64,000 nt of DNA from CAVXEH01 sp963805305 (GCA_963805305.1 CAWDTM010000008.1:434001-498000); one strand, 5' to 3'; positions 27,465 through 36,418 are shown, numbered from the stretch's first letter. The notes: generated by a model from the sequence alone, not told the origin. Numbers and translations: made by a program.

Positions 27465-28298
27465 ATGGTCCATCCGGACGGGACGCCGCTCGACCGGCTG
27501 CGCGCACGCGTTCGCACGCTGGGCGCCCCGCTCTGCCTGGGGATCGACCCCCATCCGGACCGATTGCCCGAGGAGCTGCCGCGCACCGTTGCGGGCGTCG
27601 AGCGCTTCGCGCGGGGACTCATCGAGGCCGCGGCGGAGCAGGCTGCCGCGGTAAAGGTCAATGTCGCGTTCTTCGAGGCATTCGGCTCCGCGGGCCTCGC
27701 CGCCCTGGAGCGGGTGCGCGCCGACCTTCCCGCCGACCACTTCCTGATCCTCGACGCCAAGCGGGGCGATATCGGAACCACGGCCGAGCGCCAGGCGGAG
27801 GCGCTGCTGGGGCACCTGGAGGCGGATGCGGTGACCCTCTCCCCGTACCTGGGTGCGGATGCGATCGAGCCCTTCCTGGCATGGCCAGACCGGGTCGTCT
27901 ACGTTCTGGCCCGGACCAGCAACCCGAGCGCGGGTGACCTGCAGGACGTGACGGCGGGCGGCTTGCCGCTCTACCGCCGGGTCGCCCGGTGGGTCGTCGA
28001 GCGATGGCCGGAGGCGCGGGTCGGCCTGGTTGCCGGCGCGACCGCGCCCGATGAGCTTCGCGCCCTGCGCGCCGACGTCCCGGATCCGGCCTTCCTGGTG
28101 CCCGGCGTCGGAGCCCAGGGTGGCGACATGGCGGCGGCCGTCGCCACGTGCCATGGGCGCCGGGCCCCGGGCGTCGTCGCCCTTTCCCGCGCGATCAGTG
28201 GTGCGAGTCGGGGACCCGACTGGCAGGCGGCGGCTGCGTCTGCCGCCGAGCGCCTGCGGGGCGAGATGCGCGGGCTCGGTGCTACACTCGGCCCATAG
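27465..28298 (+). CDS. pyrF: orotidine 5'-phosphate decarboxylase, type 2
   Basis: A 277-residue enzyme for the last step of UMP synthesis. The type 2 catalytic signature DAKRGDIGTTAERQAEALLG (Asp-Lys pair with the following Asp) is central; LCLGIDPHPDRLPEEL is the substrate-binding strand at the N terminus and FLVPGVGAQGGDM the phosphate-binding loop. It is longer than type 1 PyrF (about 230). No other pyrimidine gene is in the window. The 3' end contains the TACACT box that probably drives tatA. Confidence 0.93.
   Translation: MVHPDGTPLDRLRARVRTLGAPLCLGIDPHPDRLPEELPRTVAGVERFARGLIEAAAEQAAAVKVNVAFFEAFGSAGLAALERVRADLPADHFLILDAKRGDIGTTAERQAEALLGHLEADAVTLSPYLGADAIEPFLAWPDRVVYVLARTSNPSAGDLQDVTAGGLPLYRRVARWVVERWPEARVGLVAGATAPDELRALRADVPDPAFLVPGVGAQGGDMAAAVATCHGRRAPGVVALSRAISGASRGPDWQAAAASAAERLRGEMRGLGATLGP
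28283..28288 (+). promoter_or_regulatory. -10 box upstream of tatA
   Basis: TACACT inside the 3' end of pyrF; predicts a leader of about 60 nt before the tatA start. Confidence 0.35.
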
Positions 28299-28357
28299 TC
28301 CCGTCCCGCCGAGCCGGGCGGGCCGATCGGATGTACGCGAGGTGCCAACGCAGGCTC

Positions 28358-28609
28358 ATGCCGTTCAACATCGGCCCGGGCGAGTTGATTCTCGTCCTGG
28401 TCATCGTTCTGATCCTCTTCGGCCCCGGCAAGCTGCCCGACATCGGGAGCGCGATCGGCAAGGGGGTGCGGGAGTTCCGCAAGGCATCCAGCGACCTCGA
28501 GGACTCCATTCGCGGCGAGCCGGCAGCGACGCCGCCAGCGGAGGAGAAGGCAGGCACCCCGTCATCGGGCAGCAACGCGTCGAGTCCGCCGCCGTCCGAA
28601 CCCAAGTAG
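28358..28609 (+). CDS. tatA: twin-arginine translocase subunit TatA
   Basis: An 83-residue TatA/E-type protein: short N terminus, membrane helix (GELILVLVIVLILFG), the conserved PGKLPDIGSAIGKGVREFRK hinge and amphipathic helix, then an acidic and Ser/Pro-rich tail. TatA oligomers form the passage for folded proteins. The ATG before PFNIGPGE gives the usual short N terminus; an in-frame ATG nine codons upstream (MYARCQRRL) is possible. tatC follows 60 nt later. Confidence 0.92.
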   Translation: MPFNIGPGELILVLVIVLILFGPGKLPDIGSAIGKGVREFRKASSDLEDSIRGEPAATPPAEEKAGTPSSGSNASSPPPSEPK

Positions 28610-28669
28610 CCGACCGGGCGCGGCATTCGCCGCCGCCGGTCAGTTCGCCCGCCTGCGCCTGAGGCCCCG

Positions 28670-29380
28670 ATGACCAACGACGCGACGGCGATGTCGCTGA
28701 TCGAGCATCTCGAGGAGCTGCGTCGCCGCCTGATCATCATCGTCATCGCCATCGTCCTGGCGGCGATCGCGGGTTTCGTCCTCTCGAAGCCGGTGCTTGA
28801 CCTCCTGCGACAGCCGCTACCCGCCGGCTACGAGGACGTGTACTTCACGACCGTCGGTGGCGCGTTCGGAGTCCGGGTCAAGATCGCGGTCTTCGTGGGG
28901 ATCGCCCTCGCCATGCCGGTGATCCTCTATCAGCTCTGGCGCTTCGTGACCCCGGGCTTGACGAAACGGGAGCGACGCGTCGTCTGGCCGCTCATGCTAG
29001 CGGCGCTGCTCCTGTTCTCGATCGGCATGGGCGTGGGCTATTTCATCATCCCGTTCGCCCTGACCTTCCTGCTGGGCTTCGCGGAGCCGCACCTGAAGCC
29101 CCTCCTGACCATCAACGAGTACATCGGCTTCGTCACCACCATGATGCTGGCCTTCGGCCTCGTGATGGAGTTCCCGATCGTGCTCATCGCGCTCGCGCGG
29201 GTCGGGATCCTCTCCTACCGTCGGGTCGCCGCGCAGCGCCGGTTCGTGATCCTGGGGATCGTGATCTTCGCGGTCGTGGTCACGCCCGGCGGCGATCCGT
29301 TCTCGCCGTCCGTCCTCTCCGCGGTGATGTACGTCCTGTTCGAGGCGTCGCTCCTCGTGATGCGCTTCGTTCGTCGATGA
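28670..29380 (+). CDS. tatC: twin-arginine translocase subunit TatC
   Basis: A 236-residue six-helix membrane protein that recognises the twin-arginine signal. The N-terminal signature SLIEHLEELRRRLIIIVIAI and the ITPGLTKRERRVV-like loop (RFVTPGLTKRERRVVWPLM) are conserved; the PNEYIGFVTTMMLAFGLVMEFP segment carries the conserved glutamate. tatB is absent here, as is usual where one TatA-type protein does both jobs. The stop overlaps the next ATG (ATGA). Confidence 0.95.
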   Translation: MTNDATAMSLIEHLEELRRRLIIIVIAIVLAAIAGFVLSKPVLDLLRQPLPAGYEDVYFTTVGGAFGVRVKIAVFVGIALAMPVILYQLWRFVTPGLTKRERRVVWPLMLAALLLFSIGMGVGYFIIPFALTFLLGFAEPHLKPLLTINEYIGFVTTMMLAFGLVMEFPIVLIALARVGILSYRRVAAQRRFVILGIVIFAVVVTPGGDPFSPSVLSAVMYVLFEASLLVMRFVRR

Positions 29381-30384
29381 GCCCCGGCCAGCGCGTCCTG
29401 CTGCTGACCGACGCGGCGATGGGGCTGCATGCGGCTCCGGAGCACCCGGAGCGGCCCGAGCGCCTGGCGGCCGTGGTCGACGGCGTTCGCGACGGTTGCG
29501 CGCTCGCGGGCGCGCGCCTCGATGAGCACGCTCCGTCCCCCGCGGACGCGGTCGCGATCAGCATGGTCCACGATCCGCAGTACGTCGCGGCCCTCGATGC
29601 CTTCGAGGGTGCGGGCGGGGGGTGGGTGGACCCCGACACCTACGTCTCGACCGGGACGATGCGTGCCGCTCGCCTGTCGGCCGGTGCCGCCATCGAGGCT
29701 GCGGAGTCCGTGGCCCGTGGCGAGGTGGCTGTGGCGTTCGCCGCGGTGCGGCCGCCCGGCCATCACGCCGCGGCCCGGCGTGCCGGCGGGTTCTGCCTGC
29801 TCAACAACGTTGCCATCGCCGCGGAGGCGCTTCTCCGTTCGGGCGCCGCCGAGCGCGTTGCGATCCTGGACTGGGACGTCCACCACGGGGACGGGACCCA
29901 GGAGGTCTTCGACCATCATCCGGAGGTCCTCTATGCCTCGACCCACCAGCGCCCGCTTTTCCCCGGGACCGGGGCGCCGGGCGAGCGCGGCCGGGGCGAG
30001 GCGCAGGGAACGATGCACAACGTCACCCTGCTCCCCGGCGCGGACGACGTCGCCTTCGTCGACGCCTGGCGTGACCGGCTCCTGCTCGAGGTGGATGCCT
30101 TCGAACCGGACGCGATCCTCATCTCGGCCGGGTACGACGGACATCGCGACGATCCCCTGGCCCACCTGTCGCTCACCGCGGCGGGATATGCGCAGGTGGC
30201 ACGCGCGGTCGGCGCGCTGGCGCGAAGGCACGGGCTGTCGGGAGCGGCGGTCGTGCTCGAGGGAGGCTACGACCTGGCAGCGCTCCGCGCGTCGGTGGCC
30301 TCCACGGTTGAGGGCCTGCTGGCGGGTCTGGCCGACGGGGGCGCCTCGGGGGCGATCGGCAGCTCCCCGGCCGGCGCGCCGTGA
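29377..30384 (+). CDS. histone deacetylase-like (class II) amidohydrolase
   Basis: A 335-residue zinc hydrolase of the HDAC/acetoin-utilisation/acetylpolyamine amidohydrolase superfamily. Seen: HPERPERLAAV near the N terminus, the tandem active-site histidines in RPPGHHAA, the zinc ligands in LDWDVHHGDGTQEVF and ISAGYDGHRDDPLA, and the late GGYD motif with EGGYDLAAL. Likely substrates are acetylated lysines or acetylpolyamines; the sequence does not decide. It overlaps tatC by 4 nt, so it is co-translated with it, though no functional link is known. Confidence 0.9.
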   Translation: MSPGQRVLLLTDAAMGLHAAPEHPERPERLAAVVDGVRDGCALAGARLDEHAPSPADAVAISMVHDPQYVAALDAFEGAGGGWVDPDTYVSTGTMRAARLSAGAAIEAAESVARGEVAVAFAAVRPPGHHAAARRAGGFCLLNNVAIAAEALLRSGAAERVAILDWDVHHGDGTQEVFDHHPEVLYASTHQRPLFPGTGAPGERGRGEAQGTMHNVTLLPGADDVAFVDAWRDRLLLEVDAFEPDAILISAGYDGHRDDPLAHLSLTAAGYAQVARAVGALARRHGLSGAAVVLEGGYDLAALRASVASTVEGLLAGLADGGASGAIGSSPAGAP

Positions 30385-30401
30385 CCGCCCCGCACCACGG
30401 C

Positions 30402-30407
30402 TATACT
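30402..30407 (+). promoter_or_regulatory. -10 box of rapZ operon
   Basis: TATACT, 26 nt before the rapZ ATG. An earlier in-frame ATG at 30,410 would precede the predicted transcription start, so it is rejected as the start. Confidence 0.5.
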
Positions 30408-30433
30408 CGATGCCCACCGCCAACCCAGGGGAG

Positions 30434-31426
30434 ATGAGCGTGCGACGCAGCGCGGGGAGCACAGTCACGGGGCGGGGACGGGCACGTGCCGCCACGACGC
30501 CCGCCGGCTCCGCCCGGGCCCGTCGGACGACCGTCGCGGGGGCGATCGCGCCGGAGTCCGAGCGTGAGGGCCTGGTCGTCATCCTCAGCGGTCTCTCCGG
30601 CGCGGGGAAGAGCCAGGCCTCGAAGCTGTTCGAAGACCTGGGCTTCGCCTGCATCGACAACCTGCCCACCGACCTTCTCGACGGATTCATCGCCCTGCGC
30701 TCCGCGAACCCGGACCGATTCCGGGACGTGGCCCTCGTCCTGGACATCCGCGGCGGCGATCCCGCGCCGGCCATCGCCCGCGCTCGATCCGCTCTTGGTG
30801 AGCGTGGCGCGGAGCCCGTGGTCATCTATCTCGAGGCCAGCGACGCGGTCATCGTCAGCCGGTTCGCGGAGACGCGCCATCGGCATCCGCTTCCGTCGCG
30901 CGCCGGCGTCCAGGCCTCGATCGCCGAGGAACGGGAGCGCCTTCGGGCGACGCGCGAGCTCGCCGACCACGTCCTCGACACGAGCGGACTGTCGATCGGC
31001 CAGCTCAAGGAGCGCCTCCTGGGTCTGGTGCCGAGATATCCCGCCGACGCCGCGCTGCAGATCGAGATCGTCACGTTCGGGTTCAAGTTCGGCATCCCCC
31101 TCGAGGCCGACCTCGTCTTCGACGTCCGCTTCCTGAACAACCCGTACTGGATCCCGGACCTCAAGCCGCTCTCCGGGCTGCATGCCTCGGTGCGCGACTT
31201 CGTCCTGAGCCAGCCGCGCGCGCGGCGATTCCTCGAGCTCGTGCAGGAGCTCCTCGAGCTCACCGTCCCGGCCTTCCGGGCGGAGGGCAAGAGCAGGCTC
31301 ATCGTCGCCCTGGGGTGCACCGGCGGCTACCATCGGTCCATCGCGCTCGCCGAGGAGCTGGCCGAGCGCCTCAAGGGCCGGGACGAAACCACCGTGAGCA
31401 TCTTCCACCGGGAGCTCGAGCGATGA
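30434..31426 (+). CDS. rapZ: RNase adapter protein RapZ / YvcJ family nucleotide-binding protein
   Basis: A 330-residue P-loop protein. Walker A is LSGLSGAGKSQASKLFEDLG; the family motif CIDNLPTDLLDGF follows; the C-terminal domain holds FGFKFGIP, DVRFLNNPYW and ALGCTGGYHRSIALAEELA, typical of RapZ/YvcJ. In E. coli RapZ controls a small RNA for GlmS; in Gram-positives the homologue hydrolyses nucleotides and has a broader role. The N terminus is about 45 residues longer than usual and Arg/Ala/Thr-rich. An AGGGGAG precedes the ATG. The stop overlaps the yvcK start (ATGA). Confidence 0.92.
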   Translation: MSVRRSAGSTVTGRGRARAATTPAGSARARRTTVAGAIAPESEREGLVVILSGLSGAGKSQASKLFEDLGFACIDNLPTDLLDGFIALRSANPDRFRDVALVLDIRGGDPAPAIARARSALGERGAEPVVIYLEASDAVIVSRFAETRHRHPLPSRAGVQASIAEERERLRATRELADHVLDTSGLSIGQLKERLLGLVPRYPADAALQIEIVTFGFKFGIPLEADLVFDVRFLNNPYWIPDLKPLSGLHASVRDFVLSQPRARRFLELVQELLELTVPAFRAEGKSRLIVALGCTGGYHRSIALAEELAERLKGRDETTVSIFHRELER

Positions 31427-32745
31427 AGCGCCGGCAGCTGCCGCGCTGGCTCTACCCGGGGATGCACCTCAAGCGCTGGCTGCTGCTCGCCTTCCTGGGG
31501 ATCACGATCCTTGGCCTCGGGGCGGCGATCTTCCTCGTGGACCTGTACCGGCGCTATGGGCTGGACAACGTGTCGATCGTCTTCTGGGTCACGGGCGCCG
31601 GCCTCGAACGACCGATCCGGGCCGCGGTGGTCGTCGCGGCCGGGCTGACGATCACCGGCCTCGGCGTGTGGGGACTCATGCGCAGCATCGTCTCGCCGTT
31701 CGTGGCGCGCGGGGACAGCGTCCTCGAGGTGCTCTACACGAAGCGCTACCTCGCACGCGGGCCGCGCATCGTGGCGATCGGCGGCGGCACCGGCCTCTCG
31801 ACGCTGCTCCGCGGGCTGAAGGGGTACAGCGCCAACATCACCGCCGTGGTCGCTGTTGCCGACGACGGGGGGTCGTCGGGTCGCCTGCGGCAGCAGCTCG
31901 GCATCGTGCCCCCCGGCGACATCCGGAACTGCATCGCGGCGCTGGCAGACGCGGAGCCGCTGATGACGCAGCTCATGCAGTACCGCTTCCCGCCCGGCTC
32001 CGGGCTGGACGATCACGCCTTCGGGAACCTCTTCATCGCCGCCATGACCGCGGTCACCGGCGACTTCGAAGAGGCGGTCCGCGAGTCGAACCGGGTCCTT
32101 GCCGTCCGTGGCCAGGTCCTCCCCGCGACCAGCGTGCCGCTCAACCTGTCGGCTCGCCTCGCATCCGGCCGCCGAATCGACGGCCAGGTCGGCGTGGGCA
32201 CCGCGGAGGAGCCCATTGAGCGGGTCTTCATCGAACCCGCCGATGTGCGGGCCAACCCCGAAGCCCTCGAACGGATCCTCGAGGCGGACATGATCGTGAT
32301 GGGTCCCGGGAGCCTCTTTTCGAGCGTGCTCCCCAACCTGCTCATCAGCGACATTCGCGATGCGCTGTCGGCGGCGCAGGGGCTGCGGATCTACGTGTGC
32401 AACGTGGCGACCCAGCCCGGCGAGACGGCGGCCTTCTCGGCGGCCGAGCACCTCGAGGCGCTCTTTGCCCACATCGGCGAGGGACTGATCGATTACGTGC
32501 TCCTGAACCACAACCAGGACGCGCGCCGACCGGAGGGCTGGCAGGGGCAGCCGGTGGTGATCGATGCGCGCAGGCTCGAGGAGCTGCCGGTGGTCGTCGT
32601 CGAGGAGGACCTCGTGGACGTCACGAACGCCCACCGTCATGACCCCGCGAAGCTTGCTGCCGCCCTCATGCGGCTGCAGCAGGAGGACCGCGTGGAGCGT
32701 CCGCGGCAGCGCCGGATCACCCGGCCGGACGCCCGGGCCAGCTGA
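31423..32745 (+). CDS. yvcK: gluconeogenesis factor YvcK (CofD-like), membrane-anchored form
   Basis: A 440-residue protein. The C-terminal 330 residues are the YvcK/CofD-like domain (RIVAIGGGTGLSTLLRGLKG, VVAVADDGGSSGRLRQQLG, GDIRNCIAALAD, MIVMGPGSLFSSVLPNLL). YvcK proteins bind UDP-sugars and influence cell-wall precursor flux and growth on gluconeogenic carbon. Unlike the soluble Bacillus form, this one begins with two membrane helices (LLLAFLGITILGLGAAIFLV and AAVVVAAGLTITGLGVWGL), so the domain is probably membrane-tethered. Overlaps rapZ by 4 nt; whiA follows after 11 nt. Confidence 0.92.
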   Translation: MKRRQLPRWLYPGMHLKRWLLLAFLGITILGLGAAIFLVDLYRRYGLDNVSIVFWVTGAGLERPIRAAVVVAAGLTITGLGVWGLMRSIVSPFVARGDSVLEVLYTKRYLARGPRIVAIGGGTGLSTLLRGLKGYSANITAVVAVADDGGSSGRLRQQLGIVPPGDIRNCIAALADAEPLMTQLMQYRFPPGSGLDDHAFGNLFIAAMTAVTGDFEEAVRESNRVLAVRGQVLPATSVPLNLSARLASGRRIDGQVGVGTAEEPIERVFIEPADVRANPEALERILEADMIVMGPGSLFSSVLPNLLISDIRDALSAAQGLRIYVCNVATQPGETAAFSAAEHLEALFAHIGEGLIDYVLLNHNQDARRPEGWQGQPVVIDARRLEELPVVVVEEDLVDVTNAHRHDPAKLAAALMRLQQEDRVERPRQRRITRPDARAS

Positions 32746-32756
32746 TCGCCCCGTCA

Positions 32757-33665
32757 ATGCTCGTTGCCAGCGAGGTGAAGGGCGAGCTGGCCCGGATCGT
32801 GCCTGCCCGTGCCTGTTGCCGGCGCGCTGAGCTGGCCGGGCTCCTGTGGGCGGACCGCACCATGGGCGGCGTCAGCACGTTCGACCATGCGACGGCGCGC
32901 ATCGCGGTCCAGCTGGCGACCCTGCTCGGCGTCCAGGTCTCCGGGCCGCACCCCGTCACGCACGCTGCGGGGGCGGGACGGGCGGCACGTGGACGGAGTC
33001 GCCACCACCTCGTCGTGGGGCTGGACGAGTCGTCGGTCGGATCGTGGACCTGGGGCACGGCACCGGCCTGTGACCGGCGTGCCTTCCTGCGCGGCGTGCT
33101 GCTCGGCGGTGGGTCCATCTCGCTCCCGGCGAACGGTCCGCATGTCGAGTTCGTGTTCCGTGAACGGGAGCGCGCGGCGGAGCTTCTCGCGCGCCTGGCC
33201 GCCAGCGACGTCCATGGCGGGCTGCTCGAGCGACGCGGCCGCTGGGTGGCCTACCTGAAGGGGCGCGAGGAGATCGCGACCCTCCTGCAGCTGACCGGCG
33301 CGAACCGCGGCCTCCTGGACTTCGAGACGAGCCGGGTCGGTCGGGACGTGCAGAACCGGCTCAATCGCCTCCTGAATGCGGAGGAGGCGAACCTCGCGAG
33401 AACCGTCCGCGCGGCCGATCGCCAGATGCAGGCCATCGCGGCGCTCGAACGATCCGGCCGCCTGGGGACCCTCTCCGAAGGGCTCCGGGCTGCTGCGACC
33501 GAGCGGCGCCTGCAGCCGGACGCAGACCTTGACACACTGTCCGTCACGCTGGGCGTGAGCCGCTCGGCGGCGAACTACCGCCTGCGGAGGCTCGTCGAGC
33601 TGGCCGCAGGCGACGAACACGGTCCAGCCGCGACGCGAGAACCGAAACGGAGGGCGGCATCGTGA
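32757..33665 (+). CDS. whiA: DNA-binding regulator WhiA
   Basis: A 302-residue WhiA. The N-terminal two-thirds is the LAGLIDADG-homing-endonuclease-like fold (RRAFLRGVLLGGGSISLPAN, HVEFVFRERERAAELLARL), and the C-terminal part carries the helix-turn-helix (LGVSRSAANYRLRRLVELA). WhiA controls sporulation in streptomycetes and chromosome segregation or division in other Gram-positives. Position after rapZ-yvcK is the conserved arrangement. The stop overlaps the tpiA GTG by 4 nt (GTGA). Confidence 0.93.
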   Translation: MLVASEVKGELARIVPARACCRRAELAGLLWADRTMGGVSTFDHATARIAVQLATLLGVQVSGPHPVTHAAGAGRAARGRSRHHLVVGLDESSVGSWTWGTAPACDRRAFLRGVLLGGGSISLPANGPHVEFVFRERERAAELLARLAASDVHGGLLERRGRWVAYLKGREEIATLLQLTGANRGLLDFETSRVGRDVQNRLNRLLNAEEANLARTVRAADRQMQAIAALERSGRLGTLSEGLRAAATERRLQPDADLDTLSVTLGVSRSAANYRLRRLVELAAGDEHGPAATREPKRRAAS

Positions 33666-34432
33666 ACCCCGGACGAACGCCGGTCATCGCCGGCAACTGG
33701 AAGATGAACCCGACCAGCCGCGCTGACGCCGTTGGCCTCGCGAGCTCGGTGGCCGATCGCATGGCCGCGCTCGACGCGATCACCGTCGTGTGCCCGCCGA
33801 CGATCTGGCTCGAGCCGGTCTCGGCGGCGGTCGCCGGCCGCGTGGGCGTGGGTGCCCAGACCATGGCCTCCCAGGAGAAGGGCGCCTTCACCGGCGAGAC
33901 CTCCCCGCTCATGCTGGCCGATGTCGCCGGCTGGGTGATCCTGGGGCACTCGGAGCGTCGCCAGTACGACGGCGAGACCGACGAGCGCGTTGGCGCCAAG
34001 GTCGCGAGCGCGGTGGGGCACGGGCTGCGGCCGATCGCCGCGATCGGGGAGCGGATCGAGCAGCGCGAGGCAGGCAAGACGAGCGCGGTCATTGACCGGC
34101 AGCTGCGCGCGGCGCTGGCGGCCCTGTCGCCGATCGCCGGGAGTGGCCTCGCGATCGCCTATGAGCCGATCTGGGCGATCGGCACCGGGAACGCCGCGTC
34201 GGGTGACGACGCGCAGGCGGTGGCCGCCCAGATCAGGGCCATCCTCATCGAGGTCGGCGGGGAAGAAGCCGCCGCGCAGGTGCCCATCCTCTACGGCGGC
34301 AGCGTGACCGCGGCCAACGCGGCGGAATTCTTCTCCCAGCCCGATGTGGACGGGGCGCTCGTGGGTGGCGCCTCCCTCGATCCGGACGGGTTCGCCGCCA
34401 TCGGCGCGGCGGCCGTGGCCCAGCGTCCATGA
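33662..34432 (+). CDS. tpiA: triosephosphate isomerase
   Basis: A 256-residue TIM barrel interconverting dihydroxyacetone phosphate and glyceraldehyde 3-phosphate. Seen: AGNWKMNP (catalytic Lys), ILGHSERR (catalytic His), AYEPIWAIGTG (catalytic Glu, loop 6) and PILYGGSV (phosphate site). The GTG start overlaps the whiA stop. The stop overlaps gpmI (ATGA), so the two glycolytic genes are coupled. Confidence 0.96.
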   Translation: MNPGRTPVIAGNWKMNPTSRADAVGLASSVADRMAALDAITVVCPPTIWLEPVSAAVAGRVGVGAQTMASQEKGAFTGETSPLMLADVAGWVILGHSERRQYDGETDERVGAKVASAVGHGLRPIAAIGERIEQREAGKTSAVIDRQLRAALAALSPIAGSGLAIAYEPIWAIGTGNAASGDDAQAVAAQIRAILIEVGGEEAAAQVPILYGGSVTAANAAEFFSQPDVDGALVGGASLDPDGFAAIGAAAVAQRP

Positions 34433-35985
34433 GCGACACGGCGGGCGAGGGCCGGGTACCCCGACCCGTGGTCCTGTGCGTCCTCGATGGGTTCGGGATC
34501 AACGATGATCCGGCACGCAACGCGCTCCTCGCGGCGCGCATGCCGACCTGGGACGCCATGTGCGAGCGCTGGCCGGTCAGCCAGCTCGAGGCGGCCGGGA
34601 CCGCTGTCGGCCTGCCTCCGGGCCAGATGGGCAACTCCGAGGTCGGCCACCTCAACCTTGGCGCGGGTTTCCGTGTGCTCCAGGACCTGCCGCGCATCAC
34701 CGAGGCCATCGAGACCGGCGAGTTCTTCGACAACCCGGTGCTCCGCGCCGCGGCCGACCACGCCATGGCGCAGGGAACCCGGCTGCACCTCCTGGGCCTG
34801 GTCGGTCCCGGCGGGATCCACGCCGTCGATGGCCACATCGAGGCGATGATCGAGCTGGCCCACCGCGCTGGCCTGCCCGCGGAGCGGGTGGTGCTGCATG
34901 CCTTCACCGATGGTCGGGACACGCCGCCGCGATCGGCGATCGAGTTCGTTCCCTCCCTGGAGAGCAGAATCGAAGGGAGGGCCATCATCGGCTCAGTCTC
35001 CGGCCGCTACTACGCCATGGATCGCGACAAGCGCTGGGAGCGGACCAGGCAGGCCTGGGACGCCCTGGTCCACGGGGAGGGGATCCAGGCTCCCACCGCG
35101 ACGGCGGCCGTGGAGGCTGCCTATGCGCGCGACGAGAGCGATGAGTTCATCCAGCCCACGCTCGTGGCCGGGGTGCCGTGGATCGGCGATGGAGACGCAG
35201 TGGTTCACATGAACTTCCGAGCGGACCGGGCGCGCCAGATGACGCAGGCCCTGGTCCTCGACGACTTCGCCGAATTCGAACGCGGCCGGCGTCCGTCGAC
35301 GCTCCTGGTCAGCACCCTGACCGAGTACCAGTCGCCGGCCGAGCTCCCGGTGCCGATCGCCTTCCCGCCCCTGGAGATCGACTCGCTGGGCGCCTACCTC
35401 GCCCGCCTGGGCAAGCGTCAGCTCCACCTGGCCGAGACCGAGAAGTACGCGCACGTGACGTACTTCTTCAACGGCGGCGTGGAGGCGCCGTTTCCCGGGG
35501 AGGAGCGGATCCTCGTCCCGTCGCGGCGCGACGTGCCGACGTATGACCACGCCCCGGAGATGTCCGCGGGGCCGATCACCGACGAGCTCGTCACCGCCAT
35601 CGGCTCGGGCGGCTTCGACTTCATCGTCGTGAACTACGCGAATCCCGACATGGTGGGCCACACCGGCGTATGGGATGCCACGGTGCGGGCGCTCGAGGTG
35701 GTAGACGGGTGCCTTGCGCGCGTGCTGGAGTCGGTGACGGCGGCCGGCGGGGCCCTGCTCGTCACCGGCGATCACGGGAACATCGAGGAGATGCGCGACG
35801 AGCAGGGCCGGCCCCAGACCAAGCACACCACCTCGCCTGTGCCCCTGGCGCTCGTCGGCCCAGGGTTCGAGGGGTCGCGACTGGCGGACGGCATGCTGGC
35901 CGACGTGGCGCCCACGATCTGCGATCTGCTCGCCATCCCGCCCGGGCCGTCGATGACGGGTCACAGCCTGCTCAGCCGCGAGTGA
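34429..35985 (+). CDS. gpmI: 2,3-bisphosphoglycerate-independent phosphoglycerate mutase
   Basis: A 518-residue Mn-dependent iPGM (alkaline-phosphatase superfamily). Seen: VLCVLDGFGINDDPARNA, PPGQMGNSEVGHLNLGAG with the phosphoserine nucleophile, HAFTDGRDTPPRSA, DYFFNGG-like TYFFNGGVEAPFPGEER, NYANPDMVGHTG and VTGDHGNIEEM metal ligands. Normal length. It interconverts 3- and 2-phosphoglycerate. It is the last gene of the overlapped rapZ-yvcK-whiA-tpiA-gpmI operon; secG has its own -10 box. Confidence 0.96.
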   Translation: MSDTAGEGRVPRPVVLCVLDGFGINDDPARNALLAARMPTWDAMCERWPVSQLEAAGTAVGLPPGQMGNSEVGHLNLGAGFRVLQDLPRITEAIETGEFFDNPVLRAAADHAMAQGTRLHLLGLVGPGGIHAVDGHIEAMIELAHRAGLPAERVVLHAFTDGRDTPPRSAIEFVPSLESRIEGRAIIGSVSGRYYAMDRDKRWERTRQAWDALVHGEGIQAPTATAAVEAAYARDESDEFIQPTLVAGVPWIGDGDAVVHMNFRADRARQMTQALVLDDFAEFERGRRPSTLLVSTLTEYQSPAELPVPIAFPPLEIDSLGAYLARLGKRQLHLAETEKYAHVTYFFNGGVEAPFPGEERILVPSRRDVPTYDHAPEMSAGPITDELVTAIGSGGFDFIVVNYANPDMVGHTGVWDATVRALEVVDGCLARVLESVTAAGGALLVTGDHGNIEEMRDEQGRPQTKHTTSPVPLALVGPGFEGSRLADGMLADVAPTICDLLAIPPGPSMTGHSLLSRE

Positions 35986-35998
35986 ACGACGTGTCCGC

Positions 35999-36004
35999 TA
36001 TACT
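35999..36004 (+). promoter_or_regulatory. -10 box of secG
   Basis: TATACT, nine nt before the secG ATG; predicts a leader of about 3 nt. Confidence 0.5.
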
Positions 36005-36013
36005 GCGCCGGCC

Positions 36014-36238
36014 ATGAACCCACTCGTCATCGCCCAGATGATCCTGGCCATCGCGCTGATCGCCGCGGTCCTGCTCCAGCAGCGGGGCACCGGGCTCGGG
36101 GGCGCGTTCGGTGGCGAGGTGACCGCGTACCGCAGCCGGCGCGGGATCGAGCGCACGCTCTTCCGCCTGACCGTGGTGCTGGGCATCCTCTTCGTCGTCT
36201 TCAGCCTCCTCAACCTGCTGCCCCAGACCTCGGTCTGA
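36014..36238 (+). CDS. secG: preprotein translocase subunit SecG
   Basis: A 74-residue two-helix membrane protein: first helix LVIAQMILAIALIAAVLLQQ, the conserved RGTGLGGAFGGEVTAYRSRRG loop in part, and second helix LTVVLGILFVVFSLLNLL. It is the small SecYEG subunit. Length and both helices fit the family. Position behind tpiA is the arrangement seen in many Gram-positives. Confidence 0.93.
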   Translation: MNPLVIAQMILAIALIAAVLLQQRGTGLGGAFGGEVTAYRSRRGIERTLFRLTVVLGILFVVFSLLNLLPQTSV

Positions 36239-36277
36239 CGTCCGGCCCGGGGCGCCGTGGGCGGCGTGGCGCTGTGC

Positions 36278-36283
36278 TATGAT
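36278..36283 (+). promoter_or_regulatory. extended -10 box of the tRNA-Leu pair
   Basis: TGC followed by TATGAT, about 40 nt upstream of the first mature tRNA end. Confidence 0.5.
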
Positions 36284-36323
36284 CGGCCGCGCTTTGCCGG
36301 TGGCGACGCCGACGGAGCGGCGT

Positions 36324-36411
36324 GCCGAGGTGGCGGAATAGGCAGACGCGCTAGGTTCAGGACCTAGTGACCATTACGGTCGTGTGGGTTCAAGTCCCTC
36401 CCTCGGTACCA
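36324..36411 (+). tRNA. tRNA-Leu (anticodon CAG)
   Basis: Class II tRNA. Acceptor GCCGAGG with CCTCGGT (a terminal G-U), anticodon stem CTAGG/CCTAG around TTCAGGA, anticodon CAG for CUG, the commonest Leu codon expected at high GC. CCA is encoded at 36409-36411. Confidence 0.95.
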
Positions 36412-36418
36412 CCTTCTG

